From Apiotrichum sp. Y4204 (Eukaryota; Basidiomycota; Tremellomycetes; Trichosporonales; Trichosporonaceae), in contig JAMYHL010000006.1 in NCBI GenBank assembly GCA_025531455.1, forward strand, positions 496,001-560,000: 64,000 bases of DNA, written 5' to 3'. A model generated the notes under the pieces. That model saw only the letters and a list, made by a program, of their open reading frames with translations, was not told the origin of the DNA and ran no database searches. Below, piece after piece: positions 37,955 to 49,353 of this stretch; positions within the stretch are counted from its first letter, which is position 1; every line of letters begins with the position of its first letter. The translations under genes were made by a program, and so were the position numbers.

Positions 37955-40620
37955 CTACGAGCTCTTGAGGGACACTTCAGAGAGCACACGGAATGCCTCC
38001 TTGTACGCGTCAAGCAGCGCCTTGACGCGGGTCCGCTCAGTCACGAGCGCTTCGTCCTCATGCAGCAGCTCGCCAAACAGCTCAGGCTTGTACAGCTGTG
38101 TGACGAGTCGCTGCTGAACGGCGTCGCGCGAAAAGTTGACCAGAAGGTGCATGATCGACTTGGGGACGAGGTCCTCGATCGTCTGGCGCACAATCGCAAA
38201 GTATGACGCAATCAGCGAACGGATCAGGTTGGTCTCCATCTCCTCCTTCCGCGACAGGACAACTCCACCGTCGGCGCCGTCCAGGTGCTTGCCGAGGGAC
38301 TTCATGTCGTATGCTGCGGAAGGCTGGTCGAGGCTTCCGGAAGCGCCACCCGTCCGCCGACCCGAGCCAAGATCAGGGAGGATGTCGCTCGTACGGTACG
38401 ATGGCGTGCCAATCGCTTGCGGGACGCGACGCTGGCTGCCAGGTCCAACTGACGGCTGAGGACCGCCCTGCGGCCCACCAAAGAAGTAGTTAAGGAAAGT
38501 CTCCTTGGCATTCTGCGGCGATCCGCCCAGAACAGGTGTGGACGACTGTTGCGGGGCGGCAGAAGCGCTTGCATTCGAGTTGGCACGGTTGTGTCCGTTA
38601 CGTGCGAGGAGCTTGCTGGTCGCCGTGCGGTCACGGATGTCTGGTACAGATGCGGACGCGGCAGGGTGGAGCTGGTGGTTTACGGGGTAACCGCCATTGA
38701 GAGCTGCCGGTGCCGAAGCATCGGACACGGACTCGTCGTCCTCAATGTCCTCGTCCAGGGAGGGAGCTCTCGGTGGCGGTGGGGGGTTGGAGCCGGCAGC
38801 AGCAATTGCTGCCTGTCCAGCCTGGAAGTCGGGGTGGTTGGTGTTGATGTACGCAGCCTGAATCTGGATCAAGCTGGAAACGTACTCGGAGGTAGGACCA
38901 AGACGTTCGCGGAGGAGCTCCGACACAACCTCGATGAGCTGAGTGTGGAGATGCGGGAAGCGCGCCAGTTCGGGGGTCGTGCAGTTGTGGCAGATCTTCA
39001 TGAGCTCCTCATACACGAGCTCAACGCAACGCAACGACGGCGGCTCGAGGAGCTTGATCTGCGGTTTAACGAGCAGGTCAAAGGCGACCTCTGGCACAAA
39101 CATCGACGGCCTCGGGCCAGTAGAGTTGCGGATCGCGGTGCGTATGTCCTGAAGGGTAAGGTTGTGCGTGGGGTCGATGGTCTGCAGCGCATGTCCGAAC
39201 ACGTCGTTGAAGATGTAGTAGATGCGGGCTCCGCCACACAGCTCCTTTGTCGAGATCTCGAGCGAAGTACCTTCAATGGACGACACAAAGTCTCGGGCGA
39301 ACTCGGTCATCAACTTGAGGATCAGAGAACCCTAAACCCCGTCAGCTCCTATTCCTTGACCTTAGATGCCCTACTCACGCGGTGCTGCTCTCCCAAGAAT
39401 GTGGCGTCCCCAAACGAGTTGAGCTCCTGTTGGGTCTGTCCCATGAGCGTATTCAGGCGCGCCTTCATGTCCGGCAGCTTTTCGCGGATGTGGTTCATCA
39501 GGACCTGATGTTGTCAGCCCAAGTCACCGATTGGCCGCCTTTTTGAACTCACAGCATTCAGTGTCTTTGCGAGGAACTTTGTACCGCAGCGGTGCGAGAT
39601 GTTGCGATAAACGGGATGCGTGGTGAAGAACTCCTCCTCCTTACGGCGAGCATCCTCAAGAGGAAGGTCGAGATTGATGTCCTGCTGCGAGCGGTTGACA
39701 ACACCAATGAAGCCAAGCTTCAAAGGATATGTCCGGCCAGTGAGAATCTCCAGAGCGTTGGTGCCCGCGTCCATAAGATCGAGCTTGGTGAGTACACCGA
39801 GCGTGCGAAGACCGCGGGGGTCGACCGTGCGTGCGAGCTTGAGCGCATCAGAGTTGGCGAGGTCGACATTTGCAGGGGATACCGCGAGAATGACGCTGAA
39901 ATAAGCAAACAATTCGAGGACCCGTGACGTACGAGTTGGGCTTCGTGATGTAGTCTAGCACGAGGTTCTTGATCTGCCTCTCAATGTCCGTCGGCTGGTC
40001 GCCAACCGGAACCTTGGTAAGACCTGGGAGGTCGACAAGGGTCAGGTTAAGAACACCTGGACCGTAGATCTTCAGGTTGATGGGGAGCTTTGACACGCCC
40101 TTGCAAAGTCAGTTCAACATGTCGCGTGCCTTGGTCCCACAACTGCACCCACCTTGTTCTGACCGGCAACACGGAAGGTCTCCGCCTCAATTTCCCGGCG
40201 AACCTCATCAAAGTCGGTGAAGCGGCGGTTGATGTGGAGGAACTCGGCATAGTCGATTCCGGTTGTTCCGCCCATCTTCCGGCTTTCGCTCGAGCCACTG
40301 CCGCCAAGGTCGGGGAGGTAGCCGTCGTCAGAGTGATTGGGCGAGTTGCGGCGCGAGCTGCCACGGCGCTTTTCTTTGGACGAAAGGTTCTGCCCGCTCT
40401 GTCCGTCGGTGTGGATAAGCTGAAGGACTAGCGGGCGACGGGTGACAATGCCCGAGCCGCGGGGAAGGAAGTCATGGCCAACGATAGTCTCCAGGACAGA
40501 CGACTTGCCCGACGACTGCGATCCCACGACAACGATCTGAGGAAGGTCGACCGCATCGCCGCCAATGGCGTTGAACGTGTCTTGGAGCTTGTTGACAAGC
40601 GCGATGAGATCGCCGTCCAT
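37955..40620 (-). CDS. DNM1: Dynamin-related GTPase of mitochondrial/peroxisomal fission
   Basis: Exons 40153-40620, 39933-40099, 39553-39895, 39379-39504 and 37955-39331 give 826 residues. The GTPase domain has G1 GSQSSGKSS, the RPLVLQL stretch, G3 in [16 protein letters not shown] and G4 TKLDLMDAG. The stalk contains [19 protein letters not shown] and the [10 protein letters not shown] block. The variable B-insert is followed by [10 protein letters not shown], a Dnm1/DRP1 hallmark, and the GED ends with the [15 protein letters not shown] block. Detailed block agreement favours Dnm1 over Vps1. The GTPase domain carries a Ser/Lys/Asn-rich insert of about 50 residues near residues 75-120. The protein assembles rings that constrict mitochondria and peroxisomes. 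Its 3' end lies 88 bp from the convergent IRC3 gene. Confidence 0.93.
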
Positions 40621-42662
40621 GCTCGCAAGGGCTTGTGGTGTGGAAGGTGGCGAGGGAGGGGTGGAGTCAAGGTCGAGAAAACAAAATGGTGGCGGTGGTG
40701 TGGAGTTTTGTGATCAAGATGTGGGAGCAACCAGTCCGTTTGGTCTGGCACGCGGGGGTTGTTGAATCGCGGTTGCGTGGTGTTGGTGGTGGTTGGTTGC
40801 GTGAGTTGTGTCCTCCACACAGGATCACAGGAGCGAGTTTTTGGCTTTTCAGGATTGACGTGTCCTCGTCGGTTGTTGTTTGAAAAGTCTTGTTGTTTGA
40901 AAAAGTATCGTCGCACAAGCGACTAAGTGTATCTGTGGATGTGGGGGTGTGTTGGAGAACGCCGGAATGATCAACAACGACGAGCAGTAATGGACCAGCG
41001 ATGCAAACTGTCAATCTGGCGACCGCAGCCGGGGGCTTCGGTGTGATTCTCGGTGGCTGTCCTCTCTCCAGCTGGTTTTAGGCGGGGAGCATTCTACGGG
41101 CCGCTGGATCGTCGCTTTGCCTCTGGACAGGGGCGGCTGTAGCGGGGCAACAGTAAAACGGGGCAGGCCACGAGGCGGGGCGAAGCGGAGCGGGGCGGCG
41201 CAAGGAGCAATCGGAGACAACATGCACAGACTTGATTCTCTTGATTCTCGGCCATTCAGGGTCCTCAGCTGCACAGAACCCCTTTCGCAATCGTCACCAT
41301 GAGCTGCGCCGCGCCGGTGCATGTGCGCGGCGCATCGGCATCCCGGCAGAATGACCACATAGTGGGGGCCGCGAGGGACACCGGCAGCCGCAGCTGGGCT
41401 CCCCCCATGCGCTCGGCACAACAACCCGTCATCACAGGACCAAACGCGCGTTCAAGCGCCAAGGGTCGCGGCCTGAGGTGTCTGACACTGGATCAAGAGC
41501 TTGTGCGCCTGCTGCGTCTTAATTCCCTTTCTTAGGCGCTAGTAAGCCTTTCGTGCCTATGTCCAGAGTGATCGGCGGCGCGGCGGTTGAAATGGAGAGA
41601 ACGCCCAATAGCCGCGAAGGATCCGGGCGAAATGAGTGACGTCACTAATTCCTAAAGGTTTAAATACTAAGCAGCCAGTCTCTGCATGACTCACGATCCC
41701 TCGTCAAGACGATCAATACTTCAATAACACTGTTCAACAACAGTTCAACAAACAAGTGCTGCTGTATACCAACGCCTTTCTTCCAGAAGTGTGTGACGAT
41801 ACTGAGTTCTCAGCAAAAGATATAGTGGTTCTGCAGCGGTGGAGGTAGTCTTATCTTGATGGCTGACGACAACCTCCACCTCGCGGGAATTGTGTGTGAA
41901 GCTTCTCCAGGGAGCGGGCTCTGGCAATCTGGGGTTGACGCGTCCGTTTGGAGATGATGGTATTGCTTGATATTGACTACAATTCTCTAAACCAGGTTCC
42001 GAGCTTCTAAGCTTTCTAGCTTCTGCCTTTGTGCCACGCATGTCTGTTCGCCTTGAGGTCTTGAGGTCTTGAGCTCATGAGCCGATTAGATCCCCGGTAT
42101 CCAGGTTTGAGGCTATGAATTCCTTCCGACGCGTCGATCGACTGCGCCCCTAGTGCGCATCGCGCGCATCAGTCACGCCCACCTCATGGCGTTCCGCGCT
42201 CAGAGGATCAAAGATCAAGGGCAGTATAGGGCCCAGGGCACATACAAGCCTTGGTTGACTGTACTGATCTTCCGATCCTCTGGCATAATACCGTCGCTCC
42301 CTCATGCCTCATGTCCTCGCCATCGCCGTAAAATATGGAGTGGCATTGTAAGGCGGGCACCCTACGAAACGAGTTAAAAGATCACTTTTCTTCGATCTTT
42401 TTTGTTCGCCATCCTAAACTTCCTTCTCCTCCATTCATCCTCTCTTTCTTTTCTCACTCCCACCCTCGTCACCTTCAGTGTACATACTTATTGACTTGCA
42501 TTCACATTGTCTTGCCGACATACACCTTTTCCTTGTATCCTCCCTCATCGCCTGTCTTCCCTTCCCAATACAGCAACTCCGTGTCTTTATCTCTTGATCC
42601 GACCACTCCGTCTGTTCATCTACTGCTGCTCACTGTCTGCGCCCGGTAGGGCACCTCCAAAC
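40621..42662. other. Divergent intergenic region (2 kb)
   Basis: Promoters of DNM1 (leftward) and the SUMO-like-domain gene (rightward). The 270 bases before 42663 are strongly C/T-rich. Three close copies of TTGAGGTC/TTGAGCTC lie near 42053-42077. No supportable gene. Confidence 0.55.
42390..42655 (+). promoter_or_regulatory. Pyrimidine-rich promoter/leader
   Basis: Long C/T-rich blocks (for example around 42414-42478 and 42530-42560) precede the first in-frame ATG at 42663. The frame is open upstream of that ATG but contains no other ATG, so 42663 is the natural start. Confidence 0.4.
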
Positions 42663-45600
42663 ATGGGGCGGCCTCACAAGGAACATCGAAAACCACCCAC
42701 AGCTGGGAGCGCCGCTACCGCAGGCACAAATGGACGATCTTCAAGCAAACCTGACCACGGACGGCCAAGGGGGAAGAGCTTTTCGGTCCGTTGCACCACT
42801 CCACAACCATCCGACCTTCCCCCAGATGAATTGCTCTCTCCACCCGAGGAGTGGAAGAGATCGGGGCATAGGGGCAGATCAGGAGATCGATCACGTTCGC
42901 GAGCAGGCTCCCGCGCACAGTCACGAGCTTCTTCCCCAGTCGGCAGACGTGCCGGGACGGGCACGTCACTTCCAGGTAATCAATCGCTCCCTATCCCTCC
43001 CTTCTTCGCAGAAAACTTTAAAACCAAGGCTCCAAAGCAGCCTCCAGCACCCACTGTGAAACCAGATAATCTTTACCGCCCAAGCTGGATACAGCCTCAC
43101 CCGTTTATGCGGCCTGATGATACCAACGCCATCTACACCGACCAGTGGTTGGCCTGCGCTGATCAAGCCTTCCCTGGTGACATTATGTTCATTGGCAGCC
43201 TCCTCCTGACCGAACTGTGGTTGGCGATGAAAATCCTGCCAGCAGAACTCTACGTGAGTCCATTGTGAATGTCACTCTGACATCTCAGGACAAGCTATGT
43301 GTCTTGATCTGTGCTGTTCTCCGGTCCAAACATGACGATCGTCCTTCAATTATTCCGTTGGAAGTCGCCGAAGGGACAATTGAGGATCTATGGGTAAGTT
43401 TTTTGCCAGCCCTTGCAGTACTCATTTTATTTCAGAGTTTTCTCCGGACAGTTCGTTTTGCCCAACTGGATACCAAATGTCAGCAAGCGAACGTCCAGAT
43501 CGTTTCGACAGGGAAGAGGATTGACAGGGATCTTTCTGATCTACTGGCTCAAGGGTTCTTCAAGAAACATGATTTCAACGATATGTCTGCTTGTTGTCAT
43601 ATTACCACATTCTCCCAGCGTACCGAAGACAATCGCAATGGAAATGCCCGATTTTCTATCACAGCCGCTATTGACTCGATCTCTTGGATGGCTTTCTTCG
43701 GTGTGCGCGCCGCGATCTCCTGTGTCGCGCACGCGCGTTCTGTTGATTGTGAATGCCCTCATCACATCCGGATCGACCCCAGTGTAGCTCTTAGTTCAGC
43801 CGCCTCTGACCAGATTCCTCTCGATGACACGTTCAACCTTGCGCGTTCGGTTGCTCATGTACTTTTGGAGGAGAGCCTCTTTATGCCAGTCAACTCAAAG
43901 GGACTGGGCGTTCTCAATAAGCAAGGAATCGAGTTTGTAAACACGCTTGTTCAACAAAGGTCGATTGCTCTATCTTCCCCTACTCTTTCCGTGAATCCTG
44001 CATCTCGGGAGCTTAACGACTCGATAGCGCCGGCCACGCAAACAATGGAACCCCCAAAGAGCAGCCCCATCTTATTGCCTTCTGTGGGTCAAGCTGCGGA
44101 ACACTGAGCTGACTACCAGGACCACAAAGGAGACCCTACTCACGACTGGCAAGAAACCAGGCAACTCGACCCACTGCCTGGCGTTGGATTCGTGTCACGC
44201 GCAACTAAGAAATTGAGGACTGGTGGACCGGCCTTCAAGGCGCGCAAACCACTGCCATCCTTCAAGAGCCCAGCTTCCCGCGATCCGAGTTCAGCAGCCG
44301 ATAAAGCCGACCCCCAAGGCATTGCCGTTCCTGACGCGGAGACGTTAGTCAAGGCTGCAAACTCGTGTGATGAAGTCAATCCATCCCTGCCTAGAACTCC
44401 ATCTGAGGCTCCATCTCAGTCCGAAGCTCTGTTGCCATCTGGGCCCCGAGAGGACGTCATTAAACAGCCTCAGAGAAAAGTCAGCACCCTTGGGCCGTCA
44501 ACATCAACCACGATGACCCGTGCATCGCTTAAGAAGAGGCGCGCTCGGCCCAAACTCCCTACCGAAACGCCGTCTGCGGATGAAGAGCTGCCTCCTGTTC
44601 CACCAGTCCCTAGTCAGCAATCCGAAACCGTCCCAGTCTCCCAGCATCCACCACAAGAGGATGTGGCGCGGCTAACGCCGACAGATACAGTCGCTCTCAA
44701 GCCGACGAGTAGTACTCTGTCCTCTGAGACGAGGAGCAACGAGACCGAGGTCGACAGGGTCACCCCTCAATGCCCCATTGGATCTCGACCCTCTATCAAT
44801 ACGAATCTATTGAGTGTCCCGACGGTTCTCCCGCCCCAAGCAGATATCCGATTGAACGAGTCGAAGGCCAGCATCCCCCCTCTTTCAACCGGCAGCTGCA
44901 AAGTCACCAAGTCCGCTCCAATCCCGACTAATGACATTGACCGTTTTGATGACGCTCCAGATTACTCTGTCCAGATCCACTATACCTACCACGTGTTTGA
45001 GGGTCAAGAGTTTACGACCTATATGTGTCGTACGGAGTCCTTCACTCAACTACTCGAAGAGTGGAAGGCCCTTTTTGCTTCTAGGACGGAGCATATCGCC
45101 GAACGTCTTCTCCTTCCCCAACAATTCATGTTTATTTGGAACGGTAGACCTCTTCAGTTCTATCAGACGCCCATGACCGTCGGAATGCAGCACCGGGCGG
45201 AGGTGGTGGTACTTGACGCAATGGATGCTTCCCTTTCCCTTAACGTGAGTGAGATTCAATCTTGAAGTTAACTGCCAGTGTCATAAGGCTGGTTTTAACA
45301 ATGAGGTCCTGAAAGCCATCACTTGGTAAGCCCCGTCCCGTCACCGAGGCTGAAACTGTAGCCGCAATCTACTCAGAAGGGAACGTGGTCTTGATTTGTG
45401 AGTGAGTATCCAACATAGACGACCTGACATTCAGTTCCCCTGATGGCATTACCCTCTTCCATGCCATTGCAAGGCGCCACGGGGACAATCCTTCTCTGGA
45501 AGCTGAGGAAACTCAACTGTCAGCCCCCAGTCTTCTTCAGCCCAAGCCCTTATCCACCTTTGTTCCCTTGCCCCATAAACAAGCCGTCAGCTCCAGACTA

Positions 45601-46329
45601 ACGTCAAAACCGACTTCGGAACGGACTTTCATACTGGCCACGGAATCCCCCAACACTCGTCCCTTCTGTTCATACCAGAACGAACTGCGGATGTCTTTAT
45701 CTGCAGACCCCGTGCCTACGTGCCGACGCGCTGCAGAGCTCAGATTTAACGCGAGAGAAGCTTCCTCGGAAAAGCGTCTGTTACGACGGACTTCTCCGTC
45801 TCCAGGACGCTCGAGGCCAGCGTCTTTCGTTGGCGTCTCTCGGGCCACCTCGCCAGTGCCCTTCGACTATTCCAGCTCGGGCCAAGCTTCAAACTCACTC
45901 ACCGCCGTTGGGCCTTCTCGACAGTCGATTGGAAAGCTTGGAGATCCACGCGTAGTCTCTCGTCCTCTCGGGACTGTATCGAACAGTGGCAGCAACGAAA
46001 TTAATCACCAGCCTGGACTACGTGCCCTTAATCAGAAGAGCTTTCCGGTTTACGATGCTCAAATCGATTCCAAACTACCTTTCCCCTTGAAGACGCCTAC
46101 CAGGTTCAGTGAGAATAATACGGAGCCCCCCAAATCAACCAGAGCCGGTGGTGCGCCTCCAACTTTGGCTGCACTAAGCGGCAGCGTTCGAGCCTCGGAT
46201 AGCAAGAGCACTACCTTATCGCGCAGCAATCAGACCAGCGGGGAAAAGCTTTTGCCTTGCTCGTATGCGACGGAATTGGCAGCAGCTCCCGACAATCGTG
46301 AGGAGGATCCGGGCTGTGTAGTTGCTTGA
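42663..46329 (+). CDS. Large Ser/Pro-rich protein with candidate SUMO-like domain, 1148 aa, function unknown
   Basis: Exons 42663-43253, 43289-43393, 43436-44083, 44120-45244, 45279-45325, 45362-45397 and 45435-46329 join in frame to 1148 residues. The N-terminus is basic and Arg/Ser-rich (RSRSRAGSRAQSR). Residues about 140-380 look globular (PSWIQPHPFMRPDD; a hydrophobic LLLTELWLAMKILPAELY segment). A long disordered Pro/Ser/Thr region follows. At about residues 724-825 a compact domain ends in FMFIWNGRPLQFYQTPMTVGM then EVVVLDAMD. This copies the SUMO / Rad60 SUMO-like pattern: a Gly-Arg turn, a T-P, a Gly-Met, then a hydrophobic strand. The tail is disordered and basic. Codon bias is weak and GC lower than in neighbours, suggesting low expression or fast evolution. 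I do not recognise an orthologue. Confidence 0.7.
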
Positions 46330-47018
46330 GACCTGTTTAGAGGGACGTTCTGGGGTAGAAGTTAGAAGTGTGTGGCAGTGAGCGGTGAGGCAAGCCTGAA
46401 CAACGTAGTTAGTAACGGTGGCACCCTAGTGGATTGATTTTGCCTTTATGGCACCGAGTAACCTGAACCTATGATACGAGTACAATCGTCGGATAGCATG
46501 CATTTCAAACCCAACATGCAAGCGTTCCTTGTTTCTATACCCAACAAGGGTGAATGCGTCGTAAAAGCGTCGGACGTTGTGTCAAGCAATGAGGCCCAGC
46601 CTTGGTCTGGCTGGGCAGACTCTGCAGACTCTGCAGACCATAAATTCATGAATGGTTATGGCGTCATCTGTGCCTGGTGTCAACAAGGTCTGAGCTGGAG
46701 GCCACTCTATTTTATTTCCGAAACGCCGAAGATAACCAGGGTGAGCGCGCCTGTCTTTACTTGTTTGTGCAAAACACGTCTGTGCATTCCATTCTACCAC
46801 GCTAGGTCACAAGGGGTCCACATGAAAAACACTTTTGGCCTTTCAAAGACAAACACATTCGCACTAGAGCATCGACGCCGCTGCTGTTCACGATCAAGTG
46901 TCCAGGTCACACCTCTTCCCATCCGCCTCTCCATCCATATCCGCATCGCGGCGCAACTCCGAGCGCCCAGGGCACGTACGACAACACCCAACATAGCCCC
47001 GCGTAAACATCCGCCGCC
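46330..47018. other. Intergenic region upstream of shugoshin
   Basis: Contains the 3' end of the preceding gene and the shugoshin promoter. A CTCTGCAGA dyad is duplicated near 46618-46636. No gene or RNA is recognised. Confidence 0.5.
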
Positions 47019-49187
47019 ATGTCCCGCCGCCGGCGTTCGGGGACAGCGCTCCTCGAAGGCGCCGAGGAGATTGCCCAGCTACAGCTGCAGCAGCATGAGG
47101 ACTGTGAGTGCTCGAGTCGTCCGCAGTGCGACGGGGCTGATTGTAGTTCGGCGACGACATAGTCGCCAGAATCGGGAGATCATCGCGTGAGTGCCCTCGG
47201 GAAAGGTTGCGTCCGGACGGAGGACAGGCTCGGTCTACCTCGACATGTGCTTCGTGGATCCATGCCCCGCCTAATCATGCTTGCAGCGCTGACATTGCAG
47301 GGACAACATCACCCGCAACCGCACGATCCGTTCGCTGTCGGAGCAGGTGCACTGCCTGCAGGCTGAGCTGCTCGCGGAGCGTCGCCAGAACCTCATTATG
47401 CGCCGCCGCCTGGTGGAGATGCGCGACGCGCAGCGGACGCTCCGTGGAGATGTGAGTTGATTTGTCTAGCTTGCAACTTACTCATTCCAGATCGCCCTCG
47501 AGGCACTTGACAGTCTTCTGGCTGCCATCCCCGGATTACAGCAGATCCGCGATGCACTTTCAGCTTCCTCCCTTCCGGACATACCCAAACTGCCAGACGC
47601 GCCGCCGTCTATGCCCAAGTTTGGCTTTGCGACTGCCACTCGCCCGGCTGCCCTCGCGGCAGATAATATGGGCCTGAATACGTTGGATGAGGTCGCGGAG
47701 GAGCCTTCCCCGGAGAAGTGGAAGCGGCGGAATAGGTACGTGGATTGAAGACGACGTCACGCGACAGGGATGTCGAGAGACCTTGCACACTTGAGCTGAT
47801 TGTGCAGCCATACCAGCCCCAGCCGAGACTCGCCGCGCCGTATGCTTTTCAAGACTGCCGTAAACAAGACGGGGTCGCTGAGCCCGAAACGCACTCCACC
47901 GCGAAAGAGCCGCAAGCGGAGGGAGAGCGGCCTCCTTCCAATCCGCACGTTTGCAGAGGAGTTGGATGGCAGCCCGGCCGCGTCGCCTGCACAACAGGAA
48001 TCGGCATACGGCGAGCATGCGCATGTCGAGGAAGCGGAGAAGAGCGGAGAGTTCCTGGAGGAAGACTTCGTCGAGGCGACGATCACGCCCAAGGTTGTCC
48101 ACCGCACGCACAGCAGTAAAGTCAAGAACATTGCCGCTCATTACGAGGAGAAGGAGAGACTAGCTGCGGAACAGACGCCGTCGCCCGTGCCGTCTCCCAC
48201 CGCCACCATCACCGTTCGTGGTCCTCGCATCGTCCCCACTGCAGCCTCCACAGTGCCCTCCACTGTGGTTGTCGCTGCTCCCACCTCGACTGTCCCCGCG
48301 AAATCCACAAAGAGGGTTCCTGTACCCAAGTTGGAGGACGATGACGACGGATTCTCGACCTGCTCGACATTGTCTCCGCCCCCCGATTCTCCCCAACCCC
48401 TACCTCCAGCATTGGCAGTGGCACCGACAGCAAATGCTGCCCCTTCACGACCAGCGAAGCCCTCGGCAAAGCAATCGTTCGCACCAGGCGAGCGGGCGGC
48501 ACCATCGGTATCGCCTCCTCCATCTCTCCCAACAGAGGAACCAGAATCTGCAGAGGAAGACGGCACCCGCGGCCGCCGCACACGCAAGATCGTGAGCTAC
48601 AAGGAGCCAAGTCTGAACAAGTGCGTATCCAAAAACAACTTTCTACCGCATAGCACTGACAAAATAGAAAAATGCGTAAACCTGACGGCGCGGTGGTGGA
48701 CGACCTGCTTGGAGTGGTGAACCGCTCCGATACGACTGTTGGCGGCGTTCGGCGGAAGAGCGCACTCCCGCGTTCGACACGGACACTTGCGCCGCCCAGC
48801 GAGCTGTTAATGAGCGACGAAATGGACGAGATAGTGATCAAGGAGGAGGGCGACAAGCTGCCCAAGGTGCCGAAGGCGAGCCTGTCCTCAAGTGGGGGAT
48901 CTACATCTAGCACTGGTTCAGCCAGTTCCGGACCTAGCAGTGCTGGCACCACACCAGCAGCTGCCACCAGCAGCGCGAGGACGAAGACCGCTGGTTCCGC
49001 CCTCAAGCCCACAATTGAAAAGGCAAGGCGCATATCGCCTGCACCGCGCACGGCGCTCACGGACCTCGACGGCCCCAACGTCGCTGTCTCCAACGGTTCA
49101 GCGGCGACGGGCATCCCCGCGCCACGAGAGCCGGTGCGAAAAACCGCAACAGCGGCCGAGAAGCGCCGGCGCAGCGCGGCCGTTTAG
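47019..49187 (+). CDS. SGO1: Shugoshin (centromeric cohesin protector)
   Basis: Exons 47019-47103, 47147-47186, 47301-47451, 47491-47735, 47808-48620 and 48668-49187 give 617 residues. The N-terminal 100 residues form the shugoshin coiled coil (RRHSRQNREIIADNITRNR, then SLSEQVHCLQAELL), which in the family dimerises and binds PP2A. The centre is disordered and Pro/Ser-rich. The basic SGO motif RRTRKIVSYKEPSLNKKMRKP lies at about residues 432-452 and is split by the last intron. This motif docks on phosphorylated histone H2A at centromeres. The protein protects cohesin from separase in meiosis and senses tension in mitosis. Having both signature elements at the right ends makes the call firm despite the divergent middle. 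Confidence 0.9.
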
Positions 49188-49353
49188 AATGTTGTCTTCG
49201 TGTCCCGGATGGTTTATCACTGGTGTTCTTGCAGGGCCCAATGGCCCGTTGTTGTTTATTGTTTATGCGACATGTGCTTTATGGTTCCATGATCTGTGCC
49301 AATACTACAATTGCATGCTCCCCTGATCCTAGTTGATGTGCTGTATAACTTTT

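Noticed and set aside
37955..40620. VPS1 as the identity of the dynamin gene
   Set aside because: The stalk blocks, the NYFFGG segment after the B-insert and the [14 protein letters not shown] block match the Dnm1 group better than Vps1.
48209..49114. 301-codon minus-strand frame across shugoshin
   Set aside because: The sense frame has the shugoshin coiled coil and SGO motif; the minus frame lacks any family resemblance and would cross sense introns without splice signals.
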